NCBI RefSeq assembly: GCF_040024445.1
Contig: NZ_CP157276.1
Coordinates: 4,092,001 to 4,156,000, forward strand
DNA length: 64,000 nucleotides
Direction of reading: 5' to 3'
DNA from: Prescottella soli
GTDB taxonomy: Bacteria; Actinomycetota; Actinomycetes; Mycobacteriales; Mycobacteriaceae
Below the pieces are notes generated by a model that was not told the DNA's origin, ran no database searches, and was given only the letters and a program-made list of their open reading frames with translations. The position numbers and the translations under genes are program-made. This document shows, in pieces, positions 25,385 to 33,459 of the stretch (the stretch's first letter is position 1; each line of letters opens with the position of its first letter).

Positions 25385-25449
25385 TAAGCTTCGTGTCAGC
25401 ACGTGCGTGTCTGTTCCGCCGGAGGGGAAGCCGGCGGCGCGACACGTGC
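25385..25449 (+). promoter_or_regulatory. Promoter and hairpin leader of the HTH gene
   Basis: A -10 TAAGCT (25385-25390) predicts a start near 25397. The transcript would open with a long hairpin: GCACG and TGTC (25399-25403, 25408-25411) pair with GACACGTGC (25441-25449), and CCGCCGG (25416-25422) pairs with CCGGCGG (25431-25437). GGAGG at 25451-25455 follows directly, so the structure could tune translation. Confidence 0.45.
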
Positions 25450-25466
25450 CGGAGGTATGTGGACAG

Positions 25467-25727
25467 ATGGGATCCCCGGAAAACCCGGCAAACCCGGCAA
25501 AGTCAGACAAGCCCGGTAAGCAAGACGGCCCCGGCGGCTCGAGCCTTGCCGGGACGCAGTTCCTCACCGTCGCGGAGGTTGCGACGCTGATGAGGGTTTC
25601 GAAGATGACCGTGTACCGCCTCGTTCACAGTGGTGAACTGCCCGCCGTTCGCGTCGGGCGTTCCTTCCGTGTTCATGCCAAGGCGGTCCACGACTATCTG
25701 GAGACCTCGTATTTCGACGCCGGCTGA
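25467..25727 (+). CDS. Excisionase-like helix-turn-helix DNA-binding protein (Rv0500A-like)
   Basis: An 86-residue protein with a Pro/Lys/Gly-rich tail-like N-terminus (about 1-30) and a single MerR/excisionase-type winged HTH: QFLTVAEVATLMRVSKMTVY (about 35-54), then RLVHSGELPAVRVGRSFRVH. It has no effector domain, like BldC and other small DNA-architectural regulators. Its targets are unknown. ATG 25467 lies after GGAGG (25451-25455). It corresponds to Rv0500A and is followed by the bS22 gene, as in mycobacteria. Longer frames into the hairpin leader are rejected. Confidence 0.9.
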   Translation: MGSPENPANPAKSDKPGKQDGPGGSSLAGTQFLTVAEVATLMRVSKMTVYRLVHSGELPAVRVGRSFRVHAKAVHDYLETSYFDAG

Positions 25728-25751
25728 CGCGTCGGAATCGAGACGGTGAAC

Positions 25752-25868
25752 CTCGGTTTTCGCCGAGCGGACCCGTCCCGGTACGATCGTGAGTCGTCGT
25801 ACCAGCCAGCCGGTGTCGTCAGGCGCTGGGGTCGTGAGAGCGGCCAGTGGCAACGAGGCCTCAGCGCC
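25752..25868 (+). promoter_or_regulatory. Promoter and structured leader of the bS22 gene
   Basis: A short hairpin CTCGG/CCGAG with a T-rich loop (25752-25767) may end the HTH transcript. A -10 TACGAT (25782-25787) predicts a bS22 leader of about 140 nt. Within it GGCGCTG (25822-25828) pairs with CAGCGCC (25862-25868), enclosing a GGCC/GGCC inner helix. This is long for a 33-codon gene. Confidence 0.4.
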
Positions 25869-25935
25869 AGAGGAAGACACAGGCGTACGTGACCGGCGTG
25901 CGCTGACGCTATAGAAGACTGTGAGGAACACCCAC

Positions 25936-26037
25936 ATGGGTTCAGTGATCAAGAAGCGCCGCAAGCGTATGTCGAAGAAGAAGCACCGCAAGCTGCTTCG
26001 CCGCACGCGCGTTCAGCGTCGGAAGCTCGGCAAGTAA
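25936..26037 (+). CDS. Small ribosomal subunit protein bS22
   Basis: A 33-residue, extremely basic protein ([19 protein letters not shown], then [14 protein letters not shown]) matching the AURKAIP1/COX24-domain peptide seen as bS22 in mycobacterial 30S ribosomes and annotated as Rv0500B. It binds rRNA near the decoding region. AGGAA precedes the ATG by about nine nt. The gene is easily missed because of its size. A strong terminator follows. Confidence 0.95.
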
Positions 26038-26058
26038 GCCGGTAGCGGCTCTTGCACC

Positions 26059-26093
26059 CGGATGCCCGTCACCCCTTCGGTGGCGGGCATCCG
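26059..26093 (+). terminator. Terminator after bS22
   Basis: CGGATGCCCGTCACC (26059-26073) pairs with GGTGGCGGGCATCCG (26079-26093) with one mismatch and a five-nt loop CCTTC, followed by TGTATTC. It is stable and well placed 22 nt after the stop. Confidence 0.85.
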
Positions 26094-26222
26094 TGTATTC
26101 GGGTGGCCTGTCCGGACGTGTCCGGGTGGCGTGTTGCCAAGGTGTTAAGGCTTGCGCGGAACCCTTGCCGGGGCTCCCGGATTGGCTAGGCTCGCCGGAG
26201 GGGCGAATGGACGGGGGTACTG

Positions 26223-27302
26223 GTGAGTCCTGACGATCGCGGTGTGCAGCCACCGAAGGTGGTGCTGGTGACGGGTGCGAGCCGGTTCCCGGGCGGGTTC
26301 CTGGTGGCGCGACTCGCGCAGGATCCGCGCGTCGAGCGGGTCGTCGCGGTCGACGCCGTCTCCCCGAGCAAGGACATGATGCGCCGCATGGGCCGCGCCG
26401 AGTTCGTCCGAGCCGACATTCGTAACCCACTCATCGGAAAGGTGATTCGCGGCGCCGAGGTCGACACCGTCGTCCACGCCGCGACCGTCGCGCAGGCACC
26501 CAAGTCCGGCAGCCGGGCGGCGATGAAGGACATGAACGTCATCGGCGCGATGCAGCTGTTCGCGGTGTGCCAGAAGGCGCCTTCGGTGCGCAAGGTCGTG
26601 GTGCGATCGGCCTCCGCCGTCTACGGCGGGAGCCCCAAGGATCCCGCGAAGTTCACCGAGGAGATGAGCGCCCGCCGCCCACCCCAGGGCGGCTGGGCCC
26701 GCGACTCCATCGAGATCGAGGGCTATGCCCGCGGACTCGGACGCCGTCGCCCCGACATCGCGGTGTCGATCCTGCGCCTGGCCCCGCTGATGGGTCCACG
26801 GCGGCACGGCTGGGTGGCGCGGTACCTGTCGTCGCCGATGGTCCCCAGCATCTTCGGTCGCGACGCGCGCATGCAGTTGCTGCACGAGGAGGACGCCCTC
26901 GCGGCACTCGAGCGAGCCACGGTCGCCGGCCCGGCCGGGACGTTCAACGTGGCGGGCGACGGGGCGGTGATGATGTCGCAGGCGATCCGGCGTGCCGGAC
27001 GCGTCGAGGTGCCGATGCCGTTCTCGCTGTTCCGCAGCGCCGGCCGCGCACTGATGGGGTCGCAGATGCGCTCGTTCACCCGGGAACAGCTCGACTACTT
27101 CCACTTCGGATGCGGCCTCGACACCACCCGCATGCGTGCCGAACTCGGCTTCGAGCCGCGGTGGACGACACTGCAGGCGCTCGACGACTTCGTCCGCGGC
27201 ACCGGCCTGACCCCCGTGATCAAAACCGAGTGGGTGGACCGGGCCGAAGCGACGGCGCTCGCGCTCGCGGGGGCCACGACCGCATCGCGGACCGACAGGT
27301 GA
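26223..27302 (+). CDS. NAD-dependent epimerase/dehydratase family protein (Rv0501-like)
   Basis: A 359-residue extended-SDR protein. The Rossmann motif VTGASRFPGGFLVARL (about 16-31) is a variant of GxxGxxG. VVRSASAVYGG (near 128) supplies the Ser, and the usual Tyr-Lys pair is not obvious: IEIEGYARGLG replaces a YxxxK. Substrate specificity is therefore uncertain, and the enzyme may not be a true UDP-galactose epimerase although mycobacterial orthologues have been named galE2. GTG 26223 is the start; TAGGCT near 26187 may be the -10. It precedes the acyltransferase gene as in Rv0501-Rv0502. Confidence 0.85.
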   Translation: MSPDDRGVQPPKVVLVTGASRFPGGFLVARLAQDPRVERVVAVDAVSPSKDMMRRMGRAEFVRADIRNPLIGKVIRGAEVDTVVHAATVAQAPKSGSRAAMKDMNVIGAMQLFAVCQKAPSVRKVVVRSASAVYGGSPKDPAKFTEEMSARRPPQGGWARDSIEIEGYARGLGRRRPDIAVSILRLAPLMGPRRHGWVARYLSSPMVPSIFGRDARMQLLHEEDALAALERATVAGPAGTFNVAGDGAVMMSQAIRRAGRVEVPMPFSLFRSAGRALMGSQMRSFTREQLDYFHFGCGLDTTRMRAELGFEPRWTTLQALDDFVRGTGLTPVIKTEWVDRAEATALALAGATTASRTDR

Positions 27303-27366
27303 ACGGCAGATCCAGAGCACGCACACGCAGAGCCGGTATACGCAGCGCAGGCATACACAAGGGCAG

Positions 27367-28449
27367 GTGGCGTTCGTGAACGAGGTGGCGAAGGTGATTC
27401 CACTGCACGGCGGCGCGGGCGCCCGCCCGGCGCGTGACCGCGGCGCGAATCGACATTCGTCGTCCCCGGTGGGTCGGCGGCCGCTCCCCGAACCGGCGGT
27501 GGACGCCGCCGGGCAGGCTGCCGAGGAGGCCGCGGCCGAGGCGAAGGAGAGCGTCGCCGAGGAGGCCGCGGGCGAGCACGGAGGCTCACCACTCGACGCA
27601 CTTCGGTCCCACCTCGTCGACCAGGTCACCGGCGTTGCCGGGTTCCTGCGTCGCCGCATCGCCGGGGACTACGAGGTCGACGAGTTCGGCTACGACCCGC
27701 ACTTCGCCGACGGCGTGTTCCTGCCGGCTCTGCGGCCGCTGTTCGAGAAGTGGTTCCGCGTCGAGGTCCGCGGCGTGGAGAACATCCCCGCGGAGGGCGG
27801 CGCGCTGGTCGTGGCCAACCACGCCGGCGTCGTCCCGCTCGACGCCCTGATGACCTCGGTCGCGGTGCACGACCACCACCCGCAGCACCGGGCCCTGCGG
27901 ATGCTCGCGGCCGATCTGGCGTTCGAGATGCCGGTCATCGGGAACATCGCCCGCAAGGCCGGGCACACCCTCGCGTGCCATCCCGACGCCGAGCGCCTGC
28001 TGCGCGGCGGCGAGGTCGCGGCGGTGTTCCCCGAGGGCTACAAGGGCATCGGTAAGCCGTTCTCCGAGCGCTACAAGCTGCAGCGGTTCGGCCGCGGCGG
28101 GTTCGTCTCGGCGGCGATGCGTGCCGGGGTGCCGATCATCCCGTGCTCGATTGTCGGATCCGAGGAGATCTACCCCAAGATCGGTGACATCGCGCCGCTC
28201 GCCCGACTGCTGGACATGCCGTACTTCCCGGTCACGCCGCTGTTCCCGCACCTCGGGCCGCTCGGCCTGGTGCCGCTGCCGTCCAAGTGGTACATCGAGT
28301 TCGGCACCCCGATCGTCACCGACACCTACGACGCCGCCGAGGCGGACGACCCCATGGTGCTGTTCGAGGTCACCGACCACGTCCGCGAGACGATCCAGCA
28401 GACCCTCTACCGCCTGCTGGCGCAGCGGCGCAACGTCTTCATGGGCTGA
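27367..28449 (+). CDS. PlsC-like 1-acylglycerol-3-phosphate acyltransferase family protein (Rv0502-like)
   Basis: A 360-residue acyltransferase. An Ala/Glu-rich disordered N-terminus (about 1-85) precedes the PlsC domain (about 120-320). The catalytic block [13 protein letters not shown] has the His and Asp two residues further apart than the usual HX4D, and the EGT motif is replaced by [24 protein letters not shown] is typical of motif IV. It probably acylates a glycerolipid or glycolipid at the membrane. GTG 27367 or GTG 27376 may be the start. The 3' end overlaps the convergent HAD gene by 43 nt. Confidence 0.85.
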   Translation: MAFVNEVAKVIPLHGGAGARPARDRGANRHSSSPVGRRPLPEPAVDAAGQAAEEAAAEAKESVAEEAAGEHGGSPLDALRSHLVDQVTGVAGFLRRRIAGDYEVDEFGYDPHFADGVFLPALRPLFEKWFRVEVRGVENIPAEGGALVVANHAGVVPLDALMTSVAVHDHHPQHRALRMLAADLAFEMPVIGNIARKAGHTLACHPDAERLLRGGEVAAVFPEGYKGIGKPFSERYKLQRFGRGGFVSAAMRAGVPIIPCSIVGSEEIYPKIGDIAPLARLLDMPYFPVTPLFPHLGPLGLVPLPSKWYIEFGTPIVTDTYDAAEADDPMVLFEVTDHVRETIQQTLYRLLAQRRNVFMG

Positions 28450-29558
28450 GCCCGGCCCGACCCGGCGGCGGCCAGCTCCGCGAGCAGGGCGCGTTCGCGC
28501 CGACGGCTGAGGATCGCTCCTACCGCCCCGCCGACCGCCCCGAGCAGCAGCGCCGTCGGGATGCCCACCTTCGCGGCCTTGCGTCCGGTCCGGAAATCAC
28601 GCACCTCCCAGCCGCGGTTCTTCGCGAGCTCGCGCAGGTCCGCGTCGGGGTTGACGGCGACGGCGGTGCCGACCAGCGACAGCATCGGCACGTCGTTGTA
28701 GCTGTCCGAGTACGCCGTGCAGCGCTTGAGGTTCAGTCCCTCGCGCACCGCGAGGGTGCGCACCGCGTGGGCCTTGCCCAGGCCGTGCAGGATGTCGCCG
28801 ACGAGGCGGCCGGTGAACACGCCGTCCCGGCTCTCGGCGACGGTGCCCAGGGCGCCCGTCAGGCCCAGGCGCTTGGCGATCACCTGAGCCAACTCGACCG
28901 GGGTGGCCGTCACGAGCCACACCTGCTGGCCGGCGTCGAGGTGCATCTGCGCCAGTGCTCGGGTGCCGGCCCAGATCTTGTCGGCGATGACCTCGTCGTA
29001 GATCTCCTCGCCAAGGCGGGCGAGTTCCGCGGTCGAGCGTCCGGCGACGAACGACAGCGCCTTCTCCCGGCCCTCGGCGACGTCGTCGCTGTTCTCCTTG
29101 CCGGTGATCCGGAACTTGACCTGCTTCCACGCGAAGTCGACCAGGTCCGACGTCCGGAGGTATTTGCGGGCGGCGAGCCCGCGCGCGAAGTGGATGATCG
29201 ACGCGCCCTGCACCATCGTGTTGTCGACGTCGAAGAACGCGGCGGCGGTGAGGTCGCGGGGAACCGCGGGCTCGCCGGGCTCGGCCGGTGGCTCCGCCAC
29301 TTCGGGGGCCGCCTCGAGGGCTTCGGCCTCGGCCGCCTCGAGTGCGGCCGCTTCGAGGGCTTCGGCCTCCTGCATGGCGAGCGCCGCGTCGGCACTGGCT
29401 TCACCGGCGAGATTGGCGCGCAGTTCGGCCTCGCTCGGACCCAGCAGATTCCGGATCCGGCGGCGCCCGGGGCGCAGGATCCCTGACAGGCCCATACCGG
29501 ATCTCGCGCCGTTCGGCAGTGATCGCCCAGGCACACGCACCTCCCGCGTCGCAGACAC
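28407..29558 (-). CDS. HAD-IB family hydrolase (SerB1-like, Rv0505c-like)
   Basis: A 383-residue haloacid dehalogenase-type phosphatase. A long Ala/Glu-rich segment (about 60-95) precedes the HAD core: motif [14 protein letters not shown] (near 108), motif [13 protein letters not shown] (near 213), the motif III lysine region, and motif [15 protein letters not shown] (near 285). A C-terminal hydrophobic segment (about 336-352) may be a membrane anchor. Phosphoserine phosphatase activity is possible, but related proteins dephosphorylate phospholipid precursors. The GTG start at 29558 is tentative; ATG 29495 is an alternative. It overlaps the acyltransferase gene by 43 nt tail to tail. Confidence 0.85.
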   Translation of the reverse strand: MSATREVRVPGRSLPNGARSGMGLSGILRPGRRRIRNLLGPSEAELRANLAGEASADAALAMQEAEALEAAALEAAEAEALEAAPEVAEPPAEPGEPAVPRDLTAAAFFDVDNTMVQGASIIHFARGLAARKYLRTSDLVDFAWKQVKFRITGKENSDDVAEGREKALSFVAGRSTAELARLGEEIYDEVIADKIWAGTRALAQMHLDAGQQVWLVTATPVELAQVIAKRLGLTGALGTVAESRDGVFTGRLVGDILHGLGKAHAVRTLAVREGLNLKRCTAYSDSYNDVPMLSLVGTAVAVNPDADLRELAKNRGWEVRDFRTGRKAAKVGIPTALLLGAVGGAVGAILSRRRERALLAELAAAGSGRAQPMKTLRRCASRR

Positions 29559-29717
29559 CTCTGGCTCACCCTAGCCCGAGCGCACCGGCGCATCCCGTCG
29601 GATCGAGGCCGTGCCCGTGGCGTGTGATGTTCGTCTCGAAACGGAACGGTCCGGAACTCTCCCGGTCCGACGTCGTCGGACCGCGGTCCGGGCAATCGGC
29701 GGCCTCGAGGAACACTG

Positions 29718-29987
29718 GTGTCCATGGACCAGTCGCGAAACCGGATCACCCTCCTCACCCGTGCCGGTTGCGGGGCGTGCGTTCCCGCGCGCGAGCTGCT
29801 GGACGAGATCTGCCGGGAGTTCGATCTCGAACTGACCTGCATCGACGTCGACGAGGTCGCGGCCGACGACCCCGATCTGCGCGCCGAGTACGGGGACCGG
29901 CTGCCCGTCGTCCTGCTCGACGGAAAGGAGCACAGCTACTGGGAGGTCGACGAGGACCGGCTGCGCGCGGACCTCTCGGCGGGCTGA
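29718..29987 (+). CDS. Glutaredoxin-like protein (Rv0508-like)
   Basis: An 89-residue thioredoxin-fold protein of the DUF836/glutaredoxin-like family. It has the active-site motif GCGACVPARELL, a C-x-x-C with Gly-Ala between the cysteines (near residues 19-22), and the cis-Pro region GDRLPVVLLDGKEH (near 61). It could act as a small thiol oxidoreductase in the cytoplasm; partners are unknown. GTG 29718 and ATG 29724 are equally possible starts. It stands directly upstream of the rex-hem operon, as in mycobacteria, with its own 110-bp spacing to the Rex operator. Confidence 0.85.
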   Translation: MSMDQSRNRITLLTRAGCGACVPARELLDEICREFDLELTCIDVDEVAADDPDLRAEYGDRLPVVLLDGKEHSYWEVDEDRLRADLSAG

Positions 29988-30096
29988 TTCCCGCTCGTCG
30001 GAGGGTGGGCCGGCCGGGGAGTGGGAAGGGTCACCCCGTGTCGTCGAATCCGGTCGCTTTGCAGGTGAGAGCACGTCTGGGCGTGGTCGAGCAACT

Positions 30097-30114
30097 TTGT
30101 GCATGGCTTCACAA
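30097..30114. promoter_or_regulatory. Rex operator (ROP)
   Basis: TTGTGCATGGCTTCACAA matches the Rex consensus TTGTGAA-N4-TTCACAA at 13 of 14 defined positions. Its first six bases are also the -35 of the promoter below, so Rex binding would block polymerase directly. Confidence 0.85.
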
Positions 30115-30125
30115 GCGGTTACCGT
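30097..30125 (+). promoter_or_regulatory. Promoter of the rex-hem operon
   Basis: TTGTGC (30097-30102) and TACCGT (30120-30125) are spaced by exactly 17 nt. The predicted start near 30132 gives a 66-nt leader before rex. Repression by Rex would be released when the NADH/NAD+ ratio rises. Confidence 0.75.
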
Positions 30126-30197
30126 GGTGTGAACAAATCCCCCCGGGACCTTCACGAAGGCCGGGGTACACGGCCGGCCGGACGAGGAGCCATCGAC

Positions 30198-31004
30198 GTG
30201 ACCGAACAGCACCAGGCGCAGGGGTCAGTGGCCCGCGGCGTCACCGGGGCTGCTCCGTCCGCTTCCCGGCGTGGAACGCCTCCGGCGTCGCAGCACCGTG
30301 ACATCCCCCAGGCTACGGTGACGCGCCTCGCGACATACCTGCGGGTCCTCGGAGTGCTCGCGGACGAGGGCGCGCTCATCGTCTCCAGCGAGGAACTGGC
30401 CAGCGCATCCGGTGTCGGATCGGCCAAGCTGCGCAAGGATCTGTCGTTTCTGGGCCCCAACGGTGTTCGCGGCGTCGGCTACGACGTCGCCCGGCTGCGT
30501 GCCCGCATCGAATCCGCTCTCGGTCTGGACCGCGGTCACCGCGTCGTGCTGGTGGGCATCGGCAATCTCGGTCGCGCGCTCGCCGGCTACGGCGGCTTCG
30601 ACCGTCGCGGATTCTCGATGGTCGGACTGTTCGACAAGGATCCGGCCTGCGTCGGCTCCACCATCGGTGGGCTGACCGTCCGTGACGTCGCCGAGCTGTC
30701 CGAATCCTGCCGGGATCTCGACGCCACGATCGGTGTCATCGCGACGCCCGACGCCGCCGCGCAGGACGTGTGCGACCAGCTCGTGGGTGCCGGACTGCGC
30801 TGCATCCTCAGTTTCTCCCCACTCGCGCTGGAGATCCCCGAGCACGTGGAGATGCGTCGGGTCGATCTCGCGATGGAGATGCAGGTGCTTTCGTTCAACA
30901 TGGCCCGGAACACGCCTCCGGACGAGCAACGTAATCCCCAGGCTGCCGCCGCACCCGCGGCGGTCGGCGCTTCGACCAGAAACGGATCGGTGATCAGGCC
31001 GTGA
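30198..31004 (+). CDS. rex: Redox-sensing transcriptional repressor Rex
   Basis: Rex senses NADH/NAD+ and represses respiratory and fermentative genes when NADH is low. The 268-residue protein has a disordered N-terminus (about 1-35), a winged helix (about 38-95, with [12 protein letters not shown] and [21 protein letters not shown]), and a Rossmann NADH domain with [14 protein letters not shown] (near 117). A C-terminal swap helix is followed by a short Ala-rich tail. GTG 30198 follows GAGGAG. It is the first gene of rex-hemA-hemC-hemD-hemB and autoregulates through the operator at 30097-30114. Streptomyces has the same rex-hem arrangement. Confidence 0.95.
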   Translation: MTEQHQAQGSVARGVTGAAPSASRRGTPPASQHRDIPQATVTRLATYLRVLGVLADEGALIVSSEELASASGVGSAKLRKDLSFLGPNGVRGVGYDVARLRARIESALGLDRGHRVVLVGIGNLGRALAGYGGFDRRGFSMVGLFDKDPACVGSTIGGLTVRDVAELSESCRDLDATIGVIATPDAAAQDVCDQLVGAGLRCILSFSPLALEIPEHVEMRRVDLAMEMQVLSFNMARNTPPDEQRNPQAAAAPAAVGASTRNGSVIRP

Positions 31005-32374
31005 GTGTGCTTCTCGTCGGGATCTCGCACCGTAGCGCTCCCGTCTCCGTCCTCGAGCGGATCGCGGTCACGGACACCGACCGCCCGAAGCTGACGGACA
31101 AGATGCTGGGCTCGGCCCACATCTCGGAGGCGATGATCGTCTCGACGTGCAACCGCATCGAGATCTACGCCGTCGTGGACGCATTCCACGGAGCCCTCAC
31201 CGATATCGGCGATCTCCTCGCCGAGCACGCCGGACTAGACCTCGCCGAGCTGCACAAGCACGCCTACGTCCGGTACAGCGAGGCCGCGGCCGAGCACCTC
31301 TTCGCCGTCGCCAGCGGCCTGGACTCGATGGTGATCGGCGAGCAGCAGATCCTCGGTCAGATCCGCGCCGCGTACGCCGCGGCCGACGCCCAGCAGGCCG
31401 CCGGGCGGGCGCTGCACGAGCTGGCGCAGCAGGCGCTGCGGGTCGGCAAGCGGGTGCACTCCGAAACCGGCATCGACGCTGCCGGTGCGTCGGTCGTCTC
31501 CGTCGCGCTCGACCGCGCCGCCGGCATCCTCGGCGACGGCGGTCTGGTCGGCCGCACCGCCGTCGTGGTCGGCGCCGGTGCGATGGGCAGCCTGTCGGTC
31601 GCGCACCTCACCCGCGCCGACATCGGCCGCATCCTGGTCGTCAACCGCACCCGCGAGCGCGCCGAGCACCTCGCCGCGACCGCGGTCGGCAACGGAATCG
31701 ATGCCGTCGCAGTCGGATTCGAGGATCTCTCCGAGGCGATGGCGCAATCCGACGTGCTGGTCACCTGTACCGGCGCGGTCGGTTCGGTCGTCACGCTCGC
31801 CGACACCCACCGGGCCCTGGCCCGACCGGGACGCGAGTCGAACCGCCCGCTCGTGATCTGCGACCTGGGCCTGCCCCGTGACGTGGAGCCGTCCGTCGCC
31901 GGCCTGCCCGAGGTGGTCGTGCTCGACATGGCTGCGCTGCAACGGGATCCGGGTGCCGGCGCCGCTGCGTCCGACGCCGACGCCGCCCGCGAGATCGTCG
32001 CCTCCGAACTTGCTCAGTACCTGGCCGCGCAGCGCCAGGCCGAGGTGACCCCGACCGTGACCGCGCTGCGCCAGCGCGCCGCCGAGGTCGTCGAGGCGGA
32101 ACTGCTGCGGCTCGACTCGCGCCTGCCGGATCTGGGCGACCCGCAGCGCGACGAGGTTGCCCGTACAGTGCGACGGGTCGTCGACAAGCTCCTCCACGCG
32201 CCGACGGTGCGCGTCAAACAACTTGCCTCCACGCCGGGCGGCGACACGTATGCGGCCGCGCTGCGTGAGCTCTTCGAACTGCGGCCGGGCTCGGCGGAGG
32301 CCGTGGCAGCACCGATCGACCTCGGCGAATTCGCCGCCGGCCCCGATGTAGCAGGAAAGGACGCACAGGCATGA
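31001..32374 (+). CDS. hemA: Glutamyl-tRNA reductase
   Basis: First enzyme of the C5 pathway; reduces glutamyl-tRNA(Glu) to glutamate-1-semialdehyde. The 457-residue protein has the N-terminal [13 protein letters not shown] (about 7-19), the catalytic cysteine in [11 protein letters not shown] (near 50), [16 protein letters not shown] (near 105), the NADPH loop [15 protein letters not shown] (near 190), and a helical dimerisation domain at the C-terminus. The GTG start overlaps the rex stop (GTGA). Expression should follow the redox state through Rex. The C-terminus is a little longer than in E. coli, as is normal in actinobacteria. Confidence 0.97.
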   Translation: MSVLLVGISHRSAPVSVLERIAVTDTDRPKLTDKMLGSAHISEAMIVSTCNRIEIYAVVDAFHGALTDIGDLLAEHAGLDLAELHKHAYVRYSEAAAEHLFAVASGLDSMVIGEQQILGQIRAAYAAADAQQAAGRALHELAQQALRVGKRVHSETGIDAAGASVVSVALDRAAGILGDGGLVGRTAVVVGAGAMGSLSVAHLTRADIGRILVVNRTRERAEHLAATAVGNGIDAVAVGFEDLSEAMAQSDVLVTCTGAVGSVVTLADTHRALARPGRESNRPLVICDLGLPRDVEPSVAGLPEVVVLDMAALQRDPGAGAAASDADAAREIVASELAQYLAAQRQAEVTPTVTALRQRAAEVVEAELLRLDSRLPDLGDPQRDEVARTVRRVVDKLLHAPTVRVKQLASTPGGDTYAAALRELFELRPGSAEAVAAPIDLGEFAAGPDVAGKDAQA

Positions 32375-33381
32375 GCACGGACGCAGCATCGACAGCGACC
32401 GCCGGCCACGAATCCGATTCCCGCGCAGGCACCCGCACCCTCCGGATCGGGACCCGTGGCAGCCTGCTCGCCACCACGCAGGCCGGCACCGTGCGGGACG
32501 CACTGATCGCGGCGGGACACCCCGCCGAGCTGGTGATCATCAAGACCAAGGGCGACGTCACCTCCGGCCCGGTGCAGCGCATCGGCGTCGGCGTGTTCGT
32601 CGCCGAACTGCGCGAGGCGCTGCTGGCCGGCGAGGTCGACGTCGCGGTGCACTCGTACAAGGACCTGCCCACCGCGCAGCCCGACGAGCTGGTCATCGCC
32701 GCGGTCCCCACCCGCGAGGATCCGCGCGACGCCCTGGTCGCCCGTGACGGGCTGGTGCTCGGTGAGCTGCCGCCCGGATCGAAGATCGGCACGTCCGCTC
32801 CGCGCCGCCGCGCCCAGCTGCGCGCCCTCGGCCTGGGCCTGGAGATCGAGCCGCTGCGCGGCAACATCGACACCCGCCTGGGCAAGGTGGCGTCCGGCGA
32901 ACTCGACGCGATCGTGATCGCCCGCGCGGGCCTGTCCCGCATCGGCCGGTCCGCGGAGATCACCGAGACGCTCGAGCCGGTGCAGATGCTGCCGGCGCCG
33001 TCGCAGGGCGCGCTGGCCGTCGAGTGCCGCGCCGACAACCCGGAACTGATCGCGGCCCTGTCCGAGCTCGACGACGCGCCCACGCGGGCCGCCGTCGTCG
33101 CCGAGCGGGCGCTGCTCGCCGAGCTCGAGGCGGGCTGCACCGCTCCGATCGGAGCGATCGCCGAGGTCGTCGAGTCCATCGACGACGGAGGCCGTGTGTT
33201 CGAGGAACTGTCCGTGCGGGGCTGCGCCGCCGCGATCGACGGTTCCGATGTGATTCGGGCGTCCACCGTGGGGTCGCCCGAGCGTGCGGACGAGCTGGGG
33301 CGCGCGGTCGCGCGTGAACTCCTCGAGCTCGGCGCCCGAGATCTGATGACGATTGCCGAGGAGGGTGATGCCGATGCTTGA
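32371..33381 (+). CDS. hemC: Porphobilinogen deaminase (hydroxymethylbilane synthase)
   Basis: Polymerises four porphobilinogens into hydroxymethylbilane. The 336-residue protein shows [15 protein letters not shown] (about 27-41), the catalytic Asp/Lys region in [10 protein letters not shown] (near 94), RRRAQL, a GNIDTRLGK segment (near 165), and the cofactor-attachment cysteine in [11 protein letters not shown] (near 258), which carries the dipyrromethane. The N-terminus has about 25 extra residues rich in Ala/Thr/Ser. It overlaps hemA by four nt (ATGA), so translation is coupled. Confidence 0.97.
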   Translation: MSTDAASTATAGHESDSRAGTRTLRIGTRGSLLATTQAGTVRDALIAAGHPAELVIIKTKGDVTSGPVQRIGVGVFVAELREALLAGEVDVAVHSYKDLPTAQPDELVIAAVPTREDPRDALVARDGLVLGELPPGSKIGTSAPRRRAQLRALGLGLEIEPLRGNIDTRLGKVASGELDAIVIARAGLSRIGRSAEITETLEPVQMLPAPSQGALAVECRADNPELIAALSELDDAPTRAAVVAERALLAELEAGCTAPIGAIAEVVESIDDGGRVFEELSVRGCAAAIDGSDVIRASTVGSPERADELGRAVARELLELGARDLMTIAEEGDADA

Positions 33382-33459
33382 CGGTGACCTGCTAGCCCAT
33401 CCACGGCCTGATTTTGCTTTTTCTTCCTATCGACATGAGACCGCACTGGAGAACTACCG

